Position numbers and translations under genes: made by a program. A stretch of DNA of 64,000 nt, from assembly GCF_000003855.2 (NCBI RefSeq), contig NW_003101679.1, positions 2,269,379 through 2,333,378 on the forward strand. The letters run 5' to 3'. Positions 46,995-60,321 of the stretch are shown piece after piece (the stretch's first letter is position 1; each line of letters starts with the position of its first letter). Source of the stretch: Blastomyces gilchristii SLH14081 (lineage: Eukaryota; Ascomycota; Eurotiomycetes; Onygenales; Ajellomycetaceae). The notes beneath the pieces are model-generated. The model did no database searches and was not told the DNA's origin. It saw only the letters and a list, made by a program, of their open reading frames with translations.

Positions 46995-47500
46995 TAGACT
47001 GACCTTGTGACTGTGTCTGGGACCAGGACTAGATTTTTTGATAGTCTCATTACCAATTCGACTGATCCCATTACACAGTTTTAACATTAGATAGTAGTTT
47101 CATACTGTCTCAGTGAAACTTACTGTCTACTCTTATCACATTTTTCAAATGAGATCATGATTTTCACTTCTCAATTTAAATTATTTTTATTACTTTAAAT
47201 GACTTCAAATCTCATTTGAGTGTTATCAAAAAGTGTTACTTTTTAAAAAATTAAAAATAGTCTAAAAAAAACCTTAAAATGTTTAAAAATAGTAACTTTA
47301 TGCTAAGAATGAGACTAAATGAGACCAAATGAAACCACTTTCTCATTTTTTTCAAGTCATGATTTCATTTTAAGATCTTATATATGGTCACTTTGCATGT
47401 TTTTTTAATGACTAGTCCCAGCGGGATTCACACCAAGAAATGTATGGGATCAGACCAAATGAGACCAAATATGAAATTCATAATCTCAGTGATCAGTCTA
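46995..47500 (+). mobile_element. hAT-like MITE, copy 2 (506 bp)
   Basis: It starts TAGACTGACC and ends GATCAGTCTA, with a perfect 8-bp duplication CTTACATC (46987-46994, 47501-47508). Element VI carries the same region without it (53750, ATTACATCTGTTGAAAC), which is a direct view of the empty site. Confidence 0.9.
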
Positions 47501-47529
47501 CTTACATCTGTTGAAATAGCATCTTGATC

Positions 47530-48250
47530 ATTGATAGCAACCTCTGTGTGTAGAAGAAGATCATGTCAATCATCTTATAAATGATTGCACAACTTACAAA
47601 GATAATTCTTCACAGTCTGAATTATTCATTCTGATGCATTATCAGTTTCAGAGTGATAGACAGTTGATAAATAATGTGTAATCTTGAGAACTTGACAGAT
47701 TCTTGTTCAGAGAGCACTCATAAATTGACAGTCTCAGTTCAATATAATAGATATCAGCAACTCATGCATCTGATAGAATGAACTCTGTAAGAAGGCTTCA
47801 GCAACTTGTTCAGTATTTATCTTATCATAAGATTTTAATATTACATCTTTACTTAGTCAGTCAATGATGATCAGGATATTCTTGTAACTCTTACTCTCAG
47901 ATAGATTAACAGTGAAGTCAATTGCTACATCTCACTAGATTCTATCAGAAATATCAAGTGATTTCAGTAGATCTTTTCTACAGTTCTTTCATGAGATAAC
48001 AGAAGAATAGCAGTTGCAGTTTCATATGAAGTATCTGATACTGTTTAATATCTCAGATCAGTAGAACTCTCAGAAAAGATTATTCTATACAGTTATTCAC
48101 AGCCTGAATGATCAGTTATATATGAGTTATGCATCTCTTACATTATCTGAGTGTTTAAGGATTCAGAGTGAGGGACTCAGTGTTGTTCACAAAATCACAG
48201 AGCATTACTGTCATCTATTGAACATTTTAAGATGTCAGTTCTTATATGTA
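47530..48250 (-). pseudogene. Integrase remnant, element V
   Basis: By position and similarity to 58900-59900 of element VII and 53770-54500 of VI this is the integrase region. Motifs are too decayed to list catalytic residues. The open segment 48461-48279 lies just upstream on the minus strand. Confidence 0.6.
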
Positions 48251-48559
48251 ATTCTGAAGGAAATCAAGACACTTCTTGTTATACTGCTTCAGTGAGGGTT
48301 TGAAGAAGTTCATCAGTCTGAGCTGCTGTATACCACAGTTCATTCAGTGTAGAAGAAGTGAAGATATCAGTGTCAGTTTGAAGAGAAGGTGTTCTAATCA
48401 GAGAAGTGTGTATAGTGTCATGAATGATCTCATTGTGATCAACTAATATCTTTGAATTCAAGAGCTGATGTTCTCAATTCATTCAGTGTGTGTCTGTCAC
48501 ATCAGACATCATATCTTGTTCTCATTGTGAGAGTGCATCTATCATTGAGTTCTGGCTGC

Positions 48560-49700
48560 TGAGGCGGTAGTGTATTGTAAAATGAAAGTGGCTTAGAAAT
48601 TCAGATCATTATATCTGTCATTCAGTGAGTTTACAGGTAGTTGTACAGTATTCAAGATTCTTATACTCTGTGATTATCTCAAATTCAGAGACACTTCAGA
48701 GTTCAGAGTCTCATTCTTCTAGACAGTGTATGATTGTGAGAAGTTTCTTATCATAGATCTTATAATTGCATTCAGCAGAACTCAGTTTCTTAGATATGAA
48801 GATATGTAGTCATAAAACATCTTTATCATTATATTGTAATATAGCTTCTTCTGTAACATAGTCAGAGAAATCAGCTTCAACAACTGTCTTATGATCAGAA
48901 TTGAATGTTATCAGTAGAGAGATATTAATGAACATCTTCTTCATCTGTGTAAATACAGCTTCAGTATTCACTGATTGTTGAAATACTGAGTTCTTCTTAG
49001 TAAGTTCTGTAAGTGATCTCATGATATCTGAGAAGTTTTGTATAAATCACTGATAGAAGTTAGCAAATTCAATGAAGCTTTATACATCTTTCACAGTGTA
49101 TGAGGCCTCTCATTCAAGAATAGCAGAGACCTTCTCAGAATTCATTCAGATTCTCTTACCAGATTCTATAATAAAGTCTAGATATTTTGTACTTTTAATC
49201 TCAAAATCATACTTATCTATGCCTATTAGTAGTCCTGCTTTCTGTAGTTGTTGTAATACTTTTTATACATATTCTTGATGTTCTTTTCTGAATTCATCAG
49301 TGAAGATGAGAATGTCATCAGGATATATAGATGCAAATTCATTAAGAAAATCTCAGAGTGCTCAGTTGATATACTTCTGAAATATACTAAGAGTGTTAGT
49401 CAGGTCAAAGAGTGTGACTACTTATTCAAAGAGATCATATTATGTTCAGAATACTGTAAGTTACTCATCTTCTTCAGTAATGCAGATCTTATGAAACACA
49501 GTAATGACATCTAACTTTATAAATCATTGAGCTTGTTCAATACAAGCTAGAGTTTCATTGATAAGAGATAAAGAATAACAGTTCTTCTTTGTTAATCTAT
49601 TCAATTCTTGATAATTCATACAGAATCAGAGTTCTTTATCTGACTTCTTTGCAAAGAGAATAGAGGCTGCAGCAGAAGAGTTGCTAACATGTATGAATCT
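48560..49700 (-). pseudogene. Reverse transcriptase and RNase H remnant, element V
   Basis: The minus-strand reading shows the FAKKSDKEL motif (about 49645), NYQELNRL, and a catalytic box reading YPDD (49314-49325). The Pro replaces the usual Leu and is not explained by RIP. RNase H follows: the open segment 49022-48810 contains VVEADFSDYVTEEAILQYND, matching the EADASDxAxGAxLSQ-type start of gypsy RNase H. Confidence 0.82.
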
Positions 49701-50559
49701 TTTATTCAGTAAATTATTGAGTGTCTTTTGAAGAAGAAGGAGTTCATCTCAGAATATGTTATAAAGAGAGTCTCATAATAATTCAGAGTTCTTAGTATTC
49801 TTCTTTCTCAACTTGATACTGTGATTCACTTCTGAACCTTGTAAGAAAGATAGATTTGTAACATTATGATCTTGTCAGAAGACATCTAGATATTCATGAT
49901 ATTATTGAGAGAGTTTTATACAAGAATCTGTTGTTGTAACACAGGATAAATTTTCTAGAGTCTTTTTAATATCAGTCAGACTGGTGGAATAGATTGATAC
50001 ATAGTTCTGCTATCAGTGATTTTATCAGTGATTTTGATGATGACTTCTTTTTCAGAGTATTTCATAAGTATTGACAGAGATCTGTGTAAGATTCATAGTC
50101 TTGTGAATATCATCTTTATGAATTCTATCATTGTTGGAGAATATCAAGCTCCTGTTTCAAGCATTCAATAAGATGCCTTGTTCAGATAGCCAGGCAAGTC
50201 CTATCATAAGATTATAATTGAGATTATCAACTTCATATGCATAGACATCTTCACATTGATGTTCTTCAATATCTATGTTTAGTTTCATCATGTAACAGAT
50301 GCAAACATCTTTTAAATCATTAAATTCTGCAAGGAGTCAGAGTTTTGATAAGAGGATACACTGAAGATTATAATGTCTTACAACTGAAGATTTTATCATT
50401 GCATAGTAACATAGATCACTGTCTATCATAGCTTTCATATTATACATATTATCAATCACAGTAGATACAAGAATCACATTCATTGTCATTTTCTCTTCAA
50501 ATTGTTGTTATCTGACCTCTTCAAGCTCCTGTTTATGAATTTGAACAGAAGCTAATCTT

Positions 50560-51130
50560 TTCCCTGTTTCATCAGAACATTCTCATAGTTATCTTTCAAA
50601 TCTTTCTTCACTGCAATGTGATTGGCGCGGACAGACACTGATTCATTCTTTGAATGTGAAGACACTGATCTTTCTCTTAAGTGAGAAGATGCTAATCTTT
50701 CTCTTGAGTGTGAAGACACATAGATCAATCAGCAGTTGAAAGTGATGTGTTCTGATTAGTTACAGTTGATGCATACTTCATATTAACATTGATTGACAAC
50801 TTCTTCAGAAGTGATCTCAGGAACTCAGAAGCTTGTTCAAACAATGAAGACTCTTGCTTGAGTATAGACATTTGAGTCTACTCAGTTCATGACATCTGTG
50901 TCATTGTTATTATTCTTCAGTGCAGATGTCATTATCAGTGTATAAGTGACTGAGGTGTAATATCTTCTGCCACTGTTCTGTATACTCTTAAGCTTGATAA
51001 GACAGTCATTCAATGTCTGGAGTTGTGTACAGAAACCTTCATAAGTCTGGTCTTTGTCTACACTTACAAGAGCCTGTAAGAGTTCAAAAGTTAATCTCTT
51101 CTTGAGCATGCTAGTCTTCATTCAATTCTC
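50560..51130 (-). pseudogene. Gag remnant with CCHC knuckle, element V
   Basis: The open segment 51121-50882 starts MKTSMLKKRLTFELLQAL and is rich in Leu, Gln and Lys, like gag C-terminal capsid sequence. Downstream lies the knuckle CINCN*SEHITFNC (50732-50773), a C-x2-C-x4-H-x4-C motif with one stop. Repeated Ser/Arg-rich segments (50640-50720) follow. Element VI has the same region near 57050-57480. Confidence 0.75.
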
Positions 51131-51539
51131 TCAAGATTGATCACCTACTTCTAGAATCTCGGTGTCAAAGTCAGGGATAAATGTTGTAAGAGAAGTGTTT
51201 CTCTGTCAGACACTGTGTAATCAATCTAATGCTTTCTATTGTATGACAGTGCCTTGAAACTGAATATCAAGATGTTTGATGATGTTATCAGATGTTCACA
51301 ATGCTGGTTCACATGCTTTCATTCATGAATGAAACTTCGATTTCATGTGATTCTTCAATTGTTCATTGATATCCCAACCTTGATTGATTAACAAACTGAT
51401 AGTATCTTCATCTACACTCAGTTTTGTGAGCATTTTCCATTCTTCATAATGAGTAGAGAGTGAGATCAGAAGCATAGAAATATGTGAAAGCATTTAAGTG
51501 TTTTTTCAGCACATTTGTATTTGATTCTGTAGATATTGA

Positions 51540-52780
51540 TTATTATTATTATTATTCTTCAATTATAGATGTATGCAGTCAGAGACTATGACATCTATCT
51601 GAGAACCTTTAGTTCTCAGGGTTTTTCCTATATCTATAGAGTCAACTATTATACACTTATCAATTTCAGATATGCAAAATCAGAAAATTTCAGCTCAGAA
51701 TACAAAAACTGTTTACAAATTGCAGTATTTCAACACCTTCTGATACTTTGAAACCATTTGAAAATATCATGACAAAGGAAAAGAGAACATAGTCTTAAAG
51801 AGAGACACATTAAATAGATAAATAGAAAAGAACAGAAAGAAACAAGTACAGTAAAGAGAGACTATAACAAAATAAAATTATTAAAAGATAGTGTATAGCT
51901 GTCTTAACAGACTATATCTAATCAATTTCCATCTCTTCATATTCAGATACTTCTGAATTGAGCCATTTTCTTGTAGCTGCTTGAGTTTCTGATAGAAAGT
52001 CTATTAAGTATTTAATTCCTGTCTCATTTGAGAATAAGAACCTCATATTTAATTGATTTAAATCATACTTCTTCTTTAATCTGACTCTGAGACTATTGTA
52101 TAATGCACAATGTATTACAATATACTCAGGATTTTCATTTGTATTGCAGAATGAGCACTCTGTTGAATCAAATCTATCATCAAATCTTTGTATATAGGAT
52201 TTGAAATAACCATGTTCTAGTTTTAGCTGAATTATGGATGAGAATAATTTCTTTTTGCATTTAATTGAACAAGATTTCCACTTTGGTTTTATCTCAAATC
52301 TTGAATAATGTATGCTCTTCTTTTGTTTCTGCCAGCTTTCATTTCACTTGTTTAAACAAGATTCTTTTATCTTTCTCTTTATGAAAGACCAGGACACTGT
52401 TTTTTGAATAGATCTGCTTAATTCTGAACCCTTTTTTACAGCTGAATCAGCCAATTCATTGCCATGAACATTCATATGAGCAGGAACTCAATACAGATGA
52501 ATTATCAGTTTTGATGTTCTTCTCTTTTGAATTTTCAAAACAGAGTTTAAAATCAGTTCAAGATTCATTTGATCATTATGAATCTGACTATTTCTAAGTC
52601 TTTTTAAAGCAGCTTGACTATCAGAGAATATTCATACCTCTTTCAAACTATTTCCTCTTTTATGAGATTTTATTTCAATGAGTTTGAAAGCTTTCACTAT
52701 TGCAAATAGTTCAGCATCAAAGACTTCAGATTCACAGTCTAAATTCCAGAAATCTGAGATAAAATTGATATTATCTTCAG
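51540..52780 (-). mobile_element. 5'-truncated LINE copy L2 (1241 bp)
   Basis: The LINE 3' end runs from inside RNase H to the TTA tail, inserted in the gag/leader part of element V. Target duplications are TGTAGATATTGA (51528-51539) and TGTAGATGTTGA (52781-52792). It is very close to the corresponding part of L1 over its whole length, though both are AT-rich. Confidence 0.88.
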
Positions 52781-53265
52781 TGTAGATGTTGAAATTGCAT
52801 GAGTTCTTTATTAAGTTAATTGTTGAATCTCTTCATATTGAAGTTATTGAGTCACATTCATGTCTGCTATCTGTTGCTGTTGTAATTTCAACATTGCTCA
52901 GAGCCACTGTGATATCACTTCTATACTCATGTTCAAGAGTTCTCTCATATTGTCATTAGAAATGTCACTCATTGAATATGTGATATCTGTGAAATCTGAA
53001 GAAGTGTAATTATATGAATATCTCATATGTCTGAGTGTCAGAACTCTCAGGTCTTTTGCTGATATTCTCTTGTAAGATCTTATTACAGAGCTAGAGTGAC
53101 TGATGAGCAAGCTGCTATCTGAGAACTCAGTGTTCACTTAACTGTGTTTCTCTTTCTTACATGTTGTTATACATTCAGATATCTTCTTGATGAATAATCA
53201 TTTCTAATAAGAAGATGATATGTGGATAATCATTCCTAATAGAAAGATGATGAACATTTTTCAAG

Positions 53266-53567
53266 TGTAAGAGGCCTACACTGAATAGATCGGTATAATA
53301 AATAGAACTTATATAATCAAGTGAAAAATGTTAAAGAAGGAAAAGAAAGAGAAAATACAAGAATCAGCAATCAAAGTAAATATTTATACACATTCATAGC
53401 AGCTGAGAATCAGTGATTGAGAATGACTGAGAATCGGAGCATACACGTTTATACACATTCGTAGTGGCCGATTCTCGGCGATCCAGAATGGCCGAGAATC
53501 GGAGCAGTAGAAATCTGTGAAGTGTAATGAAATAGTCTATATGAATGATCAGGCGCAGCCCGCCACA
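53266..53567 (-). repeat. 5' LTR of element V (302 bp)
   Basis: It starts TGTAAGAGGCCTACACTGAA and ends CAGCCCGCCACA. It is the least mutated LTR of this family, with CGGCGATCCAGAATGGCCGA retained near 53476. Confidence 0.85.
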
Positions 53568-56500
53568 ATCTTCTTGATCTTGTTTAGTGCTTATCATGAA
53601 GGCTTCTGCTCAGTCACAGGCATCTCAGAGTTTTATTACTATATTATCAGTGATCTGAATTGAACTGCAGAGATTTGATGTAAACTGTATAATCTCTAGA
53701 AGATTTAACACTTTCATGTAATATCTGTGTGTAAGAAAGAACAGGATTACATCTGTTGAAACAGTATCTCAGTCATTGATAGTGACTTCAGCATGTAGAA
53801 GAAGATCATATCAGTTATCTTATAAATAATTACAGAACTTATGAAGATAATTCTTCACTGTCTGAATTATTCATTCTGATATGTTATCAGTCTCAAAGTG
53901 ATAAGTAGTTAGTAAGTGATATATAATGTTGAGAATCTGACAGATTCTTGTTCAGAGAATACTCATGAATTGACAGTCTTGATCAGATACAGTAGATCTC
54001 AGTAATTTATATATCTCATAGAATGAAGTCCGTAAGAAGGCTTCAGTGACTTATTCAGTATTTATCTTATTACAAGGTTTCAATAGTATATCTTTACTCA
54101 ATCAGTTAATGATTATCAGAATATTCTTACAATTCTTACTCTCAGAAAGAATAATAGTGAAATCAATGACTACATCTCACTAGATTCTATCAGAGATATT
54201 GAGTGATTTCAGTAGATATTTTCTATGATTCTTTCATAAGATAATGAAAGAATAACAGTTATAGTTTCAGACAAAGCATCTGATACTGTTTAATATCTCA
54301 GATCAGTAGAACTCTCAAGAGATCATTTAATATAGTTGTTCACAATCTGAATGACTTGGTATATGCGAATCATGCATCTCTTGCATTATTCAGATGTATA
54401 AGAGTTTAAAGTAAGAGACTCAGTGTTGTCTGCAGAATCACAGAGTGATATTATTATCAATTGAATATTCTGAGATGTTGATTCTTATACATAGTTCTGA
54501 GGAGTATCAGAATGCTTCTTAACATACTACTTCAGTAAGTGCTTCAAGAAGTTTGTCAGTTTGAGCTGTTATATGTCACAGTTCATCTAGTGTAGATTCA
54601 GAAGAAGTTGAGATATCAGTGTCAGCATTAATAATAGTTCAGAGAGAAGATATTCTAATCAGAGATGCATGTATAATGTCATGAGTTGTCTTATCATGAT
54701 CAACTAGTATTTTCAGATCTAAGAGCTGATGCTCTCAGTTCCTTCAGAAAGTGTCTGTTACATTGAATAGTATATCTTACTCTTACCATGAGAGGACATC
54801 TGTTATTGACTTCTGACTGTCAGAACAGTAGTGTATTATGAAATAAAAATGACTCAAGAACTTATGTCATTGCATCTATTATTCAGTAAGCTTGTGAATA
54901 ATTGTAAAATGCTTAAGATTCTTATGATCTGTGATTATCTCAAATTTGAAAACACTTCAGAGTTTGAAGTCTCATTCTTCTAGACAGTATACTATTGCAA
55001 GAAGTTTCTTATCATAGATCTCATAGTTGCATTCAGCAAGACTCAGTTTCTTAGATATGAAGATCTGAAATTGATAAATGTATAATAGTTGACATTATAG
55101 ATATAGAAAAAACCCTGAGAACTAAAAGTTCTCAGGTAGATATCATAGTCTCTGACTGCATACATCTATAATTGAAGAATAATAGTAATAATAATAATTA
55201 GATATGAAGATATATAATTATAGAACATTTTCATCATTATATTATAATATAGCTTTCTCTATAACATAGCTAGAGAAGTCAGCTTTAATAACTATTTCAT
55301 AATCAGAGTTAAATATTATTAACAAAGAAGTATTGATAAATATCTTCTTTATTCATATAAATACAGCTTCATTGTCTGCTGATTACTGAAATACTGAGTT
55401 CTTCTTGATAAGTTCTGTAAGTGGTCTCACAATATCTGAGAAGTTTTGTATAAATTCTCAATAGAAGTTAGTAAATCTGATAAAGCTTTATACATTCTTC
55501 ACAGTATGTGAAGCTTCTCATTCAAGAATGACTGAGTTCTTCTCAGAATTCATTCAAATTCTCTTACCAGCTTCTATAATAAAACCTAGATATTTTGTAC
55601 TCTTGACTTCAAAATCACACTTGTCAATATCTATTGATAGTTTCACTTCTCATAATCATTACAGTATTTTTTGTATATGCTCTTGATATTCTTTTCTGAA
55701 CTCATCAGTAAAGATGAGAATGTTATCAAGATAAGCAGATACAAACTTATCAAGAAAATCTCAGAGTGCTCAGTTGATATACTTCTAAAATGTACTGAGA
55801 GTGTTAGCCAGTTTAAAGAATGTGATTACTCATTCAAAGAGATTATAACATGTTCAGAATGCTGTAAGTCATTTATCTTCTTCAGTGATATGAATCTTGT
55901 GAAACACAGTAATGATATCTAACTTTGTAAATCATTGAGTGCATCTGATATGAGCTAGGGTTTCATTGATAAGAGATAAAGAATAGTAATTCTTCTTTGT
56001 TAATCTGTTCAGTTCTCAATAGTTCACACAGAATTGAAGTTCTTTATCTGATTTCTTTGCAAAGAGAATAGAAGCTGCAGCAGAGATGTTACTAATATAT
56101 ATAAATTCTTTATTCAACAGATTATTGAGAGTCTTTTGAAGAAGAAGAAGTTTATTCTACAACATGTTATAAAGAGAACCTCATAATGATTTGAGATCTT
56201 TATCATTCTTCTTTTTTCACTTGATACTGTGGTCTACTTCTGAGCCTTGTAAGAAAGGTAGATTTGTAATATTATTATTTTCTTATCAGAAGATATCTAG
56301 ATATTTATAATATTATTGAGAGAGTTTTGTACAAGAATCTGTTATTGTAACATGAAATAACTTTTCTAGAGCTTTTTTAATATCAGTCAGACTGATGAAA
56401 TAGATTATTATATGATTCTGCTATCAGTGACTTTGTCAGCAACTTCTCTTTTGAAGTATCTCATAAGTGTTGATAGAGATTTGTGTCAGATTCATAGTCT

Positions 56501-58366
56501 TATGAACATTATCTTCATGAATTCTATCTTTGTTAGAAAATATTAAGCTTCAGTTTCAAGTGTCTAATAAGATACCTTGTTCAGATAGTGAGACAAGTTC
56601 TAGCATAAGATTATAGTCAAGATTATTAACTTCATATGTATAAGCATCTTTATATTGATATTCTCTGATATCTATGTTCAGTTTCATTATATAACAGCTG
56701 CAAACATCTTTTGAATCACTAAATTCTGTGAGAAGTCAGAGTTTTGATAAGAGAATACACTGAAGATTATGATATCTTACAACTGAAGATTTAATTATTA
56801 TATAGTGATATAGACTGCTATCTATTATGACTTTCATATTATACATGTTATTCATTACAGTAGATACAAGAATTATATTTATTATCATTTTCTCTTCAAA
56901 TCATTGTTATCTGATCTCTCCAAGCTTCTGTTTGTGAATTTAAACAGAAGCTAATCTTTTCTCTGTTTCACTGAGATGTTCTCATAGTTATCTTTTGAAT
57001 CTTTCTTCAATGTAATATGATTGCTATGAATCACTGATATTAATCTTTCTTTTGACTGAGAAGGTACATAGATTAATCAGCAGTTGAAAGTGATGTGTTC
57101 AGATCAGTTACAATTGATGTATATCTCTTATTGACATTGATCAGTAACTTCTTCAGAAGTGATCTCAGAGACTTGAAAGCCTGTTTGAACAGTGAAGACT
57201 CTTGCTTATGCATAGACATTTAAGTCTACTCAGTTCATAACATCTGTATTATTGTTATTATTCTTTGATACAGATGTATGAGTGACTGAGATGTAACATC
57301 TTCTACTGCTATTCTGTATACTCTTGAGCTTGATAAGACAGTCATTCAATGTTCAGAGTTGTATGTAGAAGTCTTTATAAGTCAGGTCTTTATCTACACT
57401 TAGAAGAGTCTGTAAGAGTTCAAAAGTTAGTGTCTTCTTGAGTATACTAATCTTTATTTAATTCTTTCAAGATTGATCACCTGCTTCTAGAATCTTGATA
57501 TTGAAGTCAGGAATGAATGTTATGAGAGAAATGTTTCTCTGTCAGATACTCTATAATCAATCTAATACTTTCTGTTGCATAGCAGTGTCTTGAAACAGAA
57601 TATCAAGATATTTGATGATGTTGTCAGATGTTCACAGTGCTGATTTATATGCTTTTATTCATGAATACAACTTCTGTCTCATATGATTCTTCAATTGTTC
57701 ATTGATATATTAATCTTGATTGATTAATAAATCAATGACATCTTAATCTCTACTTAGTTTGAAGAGCATTTTCAATCTTCATGATGAATAGAGAGTGAGA
57801 TCAGAAGTATTGAAATATGCAGAAGTATCTAAGTATTTCTTCAGTATTTATATTGTATTCATATTCAATTCTGTCAGTGTTGAAATTGTCTGTGTAGAAG
57901 TTTCTTGTTAAGATAATCATTGAATTTCTTTGTATTAGTAATATTAAGTTGCATGCATACCAGCTATCTGTTGTTATTGTAATTTCAACATTGCTTAAAA
58001 TCATTGTGATAGTGTGTCTATACTCACATTCAAGAGTTCTCTTATATTATTATTAGATATAGTTATATTATTCATCAGATATGTCATATCTGCATTTGAG
58101 AATTCTTTAGAATCAGAACTGTAATTGTATGAATATCTTATATATCTAAGATGTCAGAACTCTCAGATCTTTTACTGACATTCTCTTGTTCTCTTTGTAA
58201 GATCTTATTGTGAGATCAGAGTGACTGATGAGCAAGCTTCTATCTAGAGACTCAGTGTCTGCTTAACTGATTGATCATTTCTCTACTTCTTATGCATTGT
58301 TATACATTCAGATATCTTCTTAATGAGTAATTATTCCTACTAAGAAGATAATGAATATTTTTCAAG
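53568..58366 (-). pseudogene. Integrase, RT, RNase H and gag remnants, element VI
   Basis: Parallel to 46810-53265 of element V but without its MITE and L2. The RT box reads YLDN (55722-55733) and the gag knuckle first Cys has become Tyr (YINCN*SEHITFNC, about 57078-57119). It gives the empty-site versions of two insertions in V. Confidence 0.8.
55065..55197 (+). mobile_element. Very short LINE 3' fragment L3 (133 bp)
   Basis: Only the last part of the LINE 3' UTR: the hairpin CCTGAGAAC / GTTCTCAGG and an AAT-type tail. It is flanked by a perfect 14-bp duplication, TTAGATATGAAGAT (55051-55064, 55198-55211). It shows that severe 5' truncation is common for this LINE. Confidence 0.88.
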
Positions 58367-58704
58367 TGTAAGAGACCTACACTGAATAAATTGATATGAT
58401 ATTTATAGATCTTATAATACAAAAGTGGGAAACATTAGAGAAGGAAAGAAAGAGAAAGTGCAGGAATTGATAATCAGAGTGAATATTTATCCATGTACGC
58501 GGTGAAGCTTTGAGGTGGAAGAATAGAGACTCTGTGTACACAGTAGAGCTGCAGAGCAGAAGAATAGAAATTTCATGAGTTTTTCAGCTGAGAATCAGTG
58601 ACTGAGGGTCAGAGCTTTTAGTGAACTGAGAATTGAAGCTTTTAGTGAAATCTATGAAGTGTAATGGAATAGTCTATATAATTGATCAGGTGCAGCTCAC
58701 CACA
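58367..58704 (-). repeat. 5' LTR of element VI (338 bp)
   Basis: It starts TGTAAGAGACCTACACTGAA and ends CAGCTCACCACA. Same length as the partner at 45252. Confidence 0.84.
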
Positions 58705-58709
58705 GAAAC

Positions 58710-60181
58710 TCTGAGCTCTGAAGTATCTTTAAATTTAACATTATCACAGATTATAAGAATCTCAAGTATTTTATAATCACTTATAAGCATACTGAATAAC
58801 AGATGTAATAATCTGAGCTATTAAGCTATTTTTATTTCACTATACACTACCATCTCAGCAGCCTGAACTCAATGACAGATGCTCTCTTATAATAAGAGCA
58901 AGATCTGTCTTCTGATGTGACAGACACTCACTGAATAAACTAAGAGTACTAACTCTTGAATCTGAAAATACTAGTCAATCATGATAAAACAACTCATGAC
59001 ACTATATACACTTCTTCAATTAGAATACTCTCTTCTCTCAAATCTATACTGAATGAATTGTGATATATAGTAGCTCAAACTGACAAACATCTTCAAGTAC
59101 TTATTAAAGCAGTATATCAAGAAGCACTCTGATTCTTCTCAGAACTACACATAAGAACTGACATCTCAGAATGCTTAATTAATGATAATAACACTCTGTA
59201 ATTCTGTGAATAACACTGAGTCTCTCATTCTAAACTCTTATATATCAGAATAATGTAGAAGATGCATGATTCATATATAACTTATCACTCAGATTATGAA
59301 TAATTATATTAAATAATCTCTCAAGAGTTCTACTGATCTGAGATATTAAACAGCATTGCATGCTTTATCTGAAACTGCAATCATTATTTCTCTATTATCT
59401 CATGAGAGATGTAAAAAGACCTACTAAAACTCCTTCATATTCTCTAATAGAATCTGATAAGATGTAGTAATTAACTTGACTGTTTAATCTCTCTAAGAGT
59501 AAGAATTGTAAGAATGTTCTGATTATAATTGATCAATTAAGTAAAGACATAATATTGAAATCTTATGATAAGATAAATACTGAACAAGTCAGTGAAGTCT
59601 TCTTACAGAGTTCATTCTATCAGATATATAACTTACTGAAATCTATAGTATCTGATTAAGACTGTTAATTTATGAATACTCTCTAAACAAGAATCTGTCA
59701 AGTTCTCAAGATTATACACTATTTATTAACTGTCTATTACTCTGAGACTGATAATGCATCAGAATAAATAATTCAGACTGTAAAGAACTATGTTTATAAG
59801 TTACACAATTATTTATAAGATGATTGATATAATCTTCTTCTACATACAGAGATTGTCATCAATAATCAGAATGTCATTTCAACAGATGTTAGTCTGTTCT
59901 TTCTTAGATATAGTTATTACATGAAGATGTTGAATCTTCTAGAGATCATATATTTCACACTGAATCTCTGCAGTCTGATTCAAATCACTGATAATATAGT
60001 AATAAAGCTCTGAGATGCTTATAACTGAGCAGAAGCCTTCATGATAAGCACTAAACAAGATTAACAGAATCAAATCAATGTTCACTGAGACCTTGCTGAG
60101 TAATATAAGATAGAAGATCTGATGTGATTGAATCTTAAGAATATACAAATCACACATTTATCTTGTACACTGAATTACTCT
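58710..60181 (+). pseudogene. Element VII RNase H end and integrase remnant
   Basis: It continues the element VII sequence that broke off at 45251 (CTGTCTAGAAGAATGAAAC), as seen by comparison with the uninterrupted region in V around 48660-48740. No intact integrase motif remains. It ends at MITE 4, whose duplication ATTACTCT is at 60174-60181. Confidence 0.7.
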
Positions 60182-60212
60182 TAAACTAGCCACTGAGATT
60201 ATGAATTTCATG

Positions 60213-60321
60213 TGGCCCGGTGGCGTAGTGGTTAACTACGCTACCATGGAGCCTCAATTAGCGGCATTCCCCCCGGGGAATGAATGCCAAGAGGGGGCAG
60301 GTTTGAACCCTGTGAGGGCCA
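60213..60321 (+). tRNA. tRNA-like head of module 3 (probably not a free tRNA gene)
   Basis: It starts TGGCCCGGTGGCGTAGTGG and ends GAGGGCCA, with terminal GGCCC/GGGCC pairing. The A box is TGGCGTAGTGG and the B box GGTTTGAACCC. At about 109 nt it is longer than a normal tRNA, with a GC-rich insertion (about 60262-60300) in the variable-arm or intron position. It lies directly at the target duplication, so it is the 5' end of the retrocopy. Confidence 0.6.

Larger units (their letters stand above)
46063..53567 (-). mobile_element. Ty3/gypsy family B, element V (complete structure)
   Basis: A minus-strand element with 302-bp LTRs (46063-46364, 53266-53567) and a 5-bp duplication, ATCTT (46058-46062, 53568-53572), inserted just inside the 3' LTR of VI. 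It contains gag (about 51130-50700), RT, RNase H and integrase in order leftwards, and two later insertions: MITE 2 (46995-47500) and LINE fragment L2 (51540-52780). A purine tract, GAGAAGAGAGGAA, lies next to the 3' LTR (about 46371-46383). Confidence 0.88.
45252..58704 (-). mobile_element. Ty3/gypsy family B, element VI, split by element V
   Basis: A minus-strand element with 338-bp LTRs at both ends (45252-45589, 58367-58704) and a perfect 5-bp duplication, GAAAC (45247-45251, 58705-58709), in the RNase H region of VII. Internal sequence is 45590-46062 and 53568-58366; element V separates them. Gag is near 57050-57480 and RT near 55450-56080 (YLDN at 55722-55733). Small LINE fragment L3 is at 55065-55197. 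All frames are decayed. Confidence 0.87.

Noticed and set aside
49275..49514. Recurrent ~80-codon frame antisense to RT in elements V, VI (55671-55922) and VII (44696-44445)
   Set aside because: It recurs because the RT sequence underneath is conserved; it has no start context, introns or partner exons, unlike the gypsy A antisense gene.
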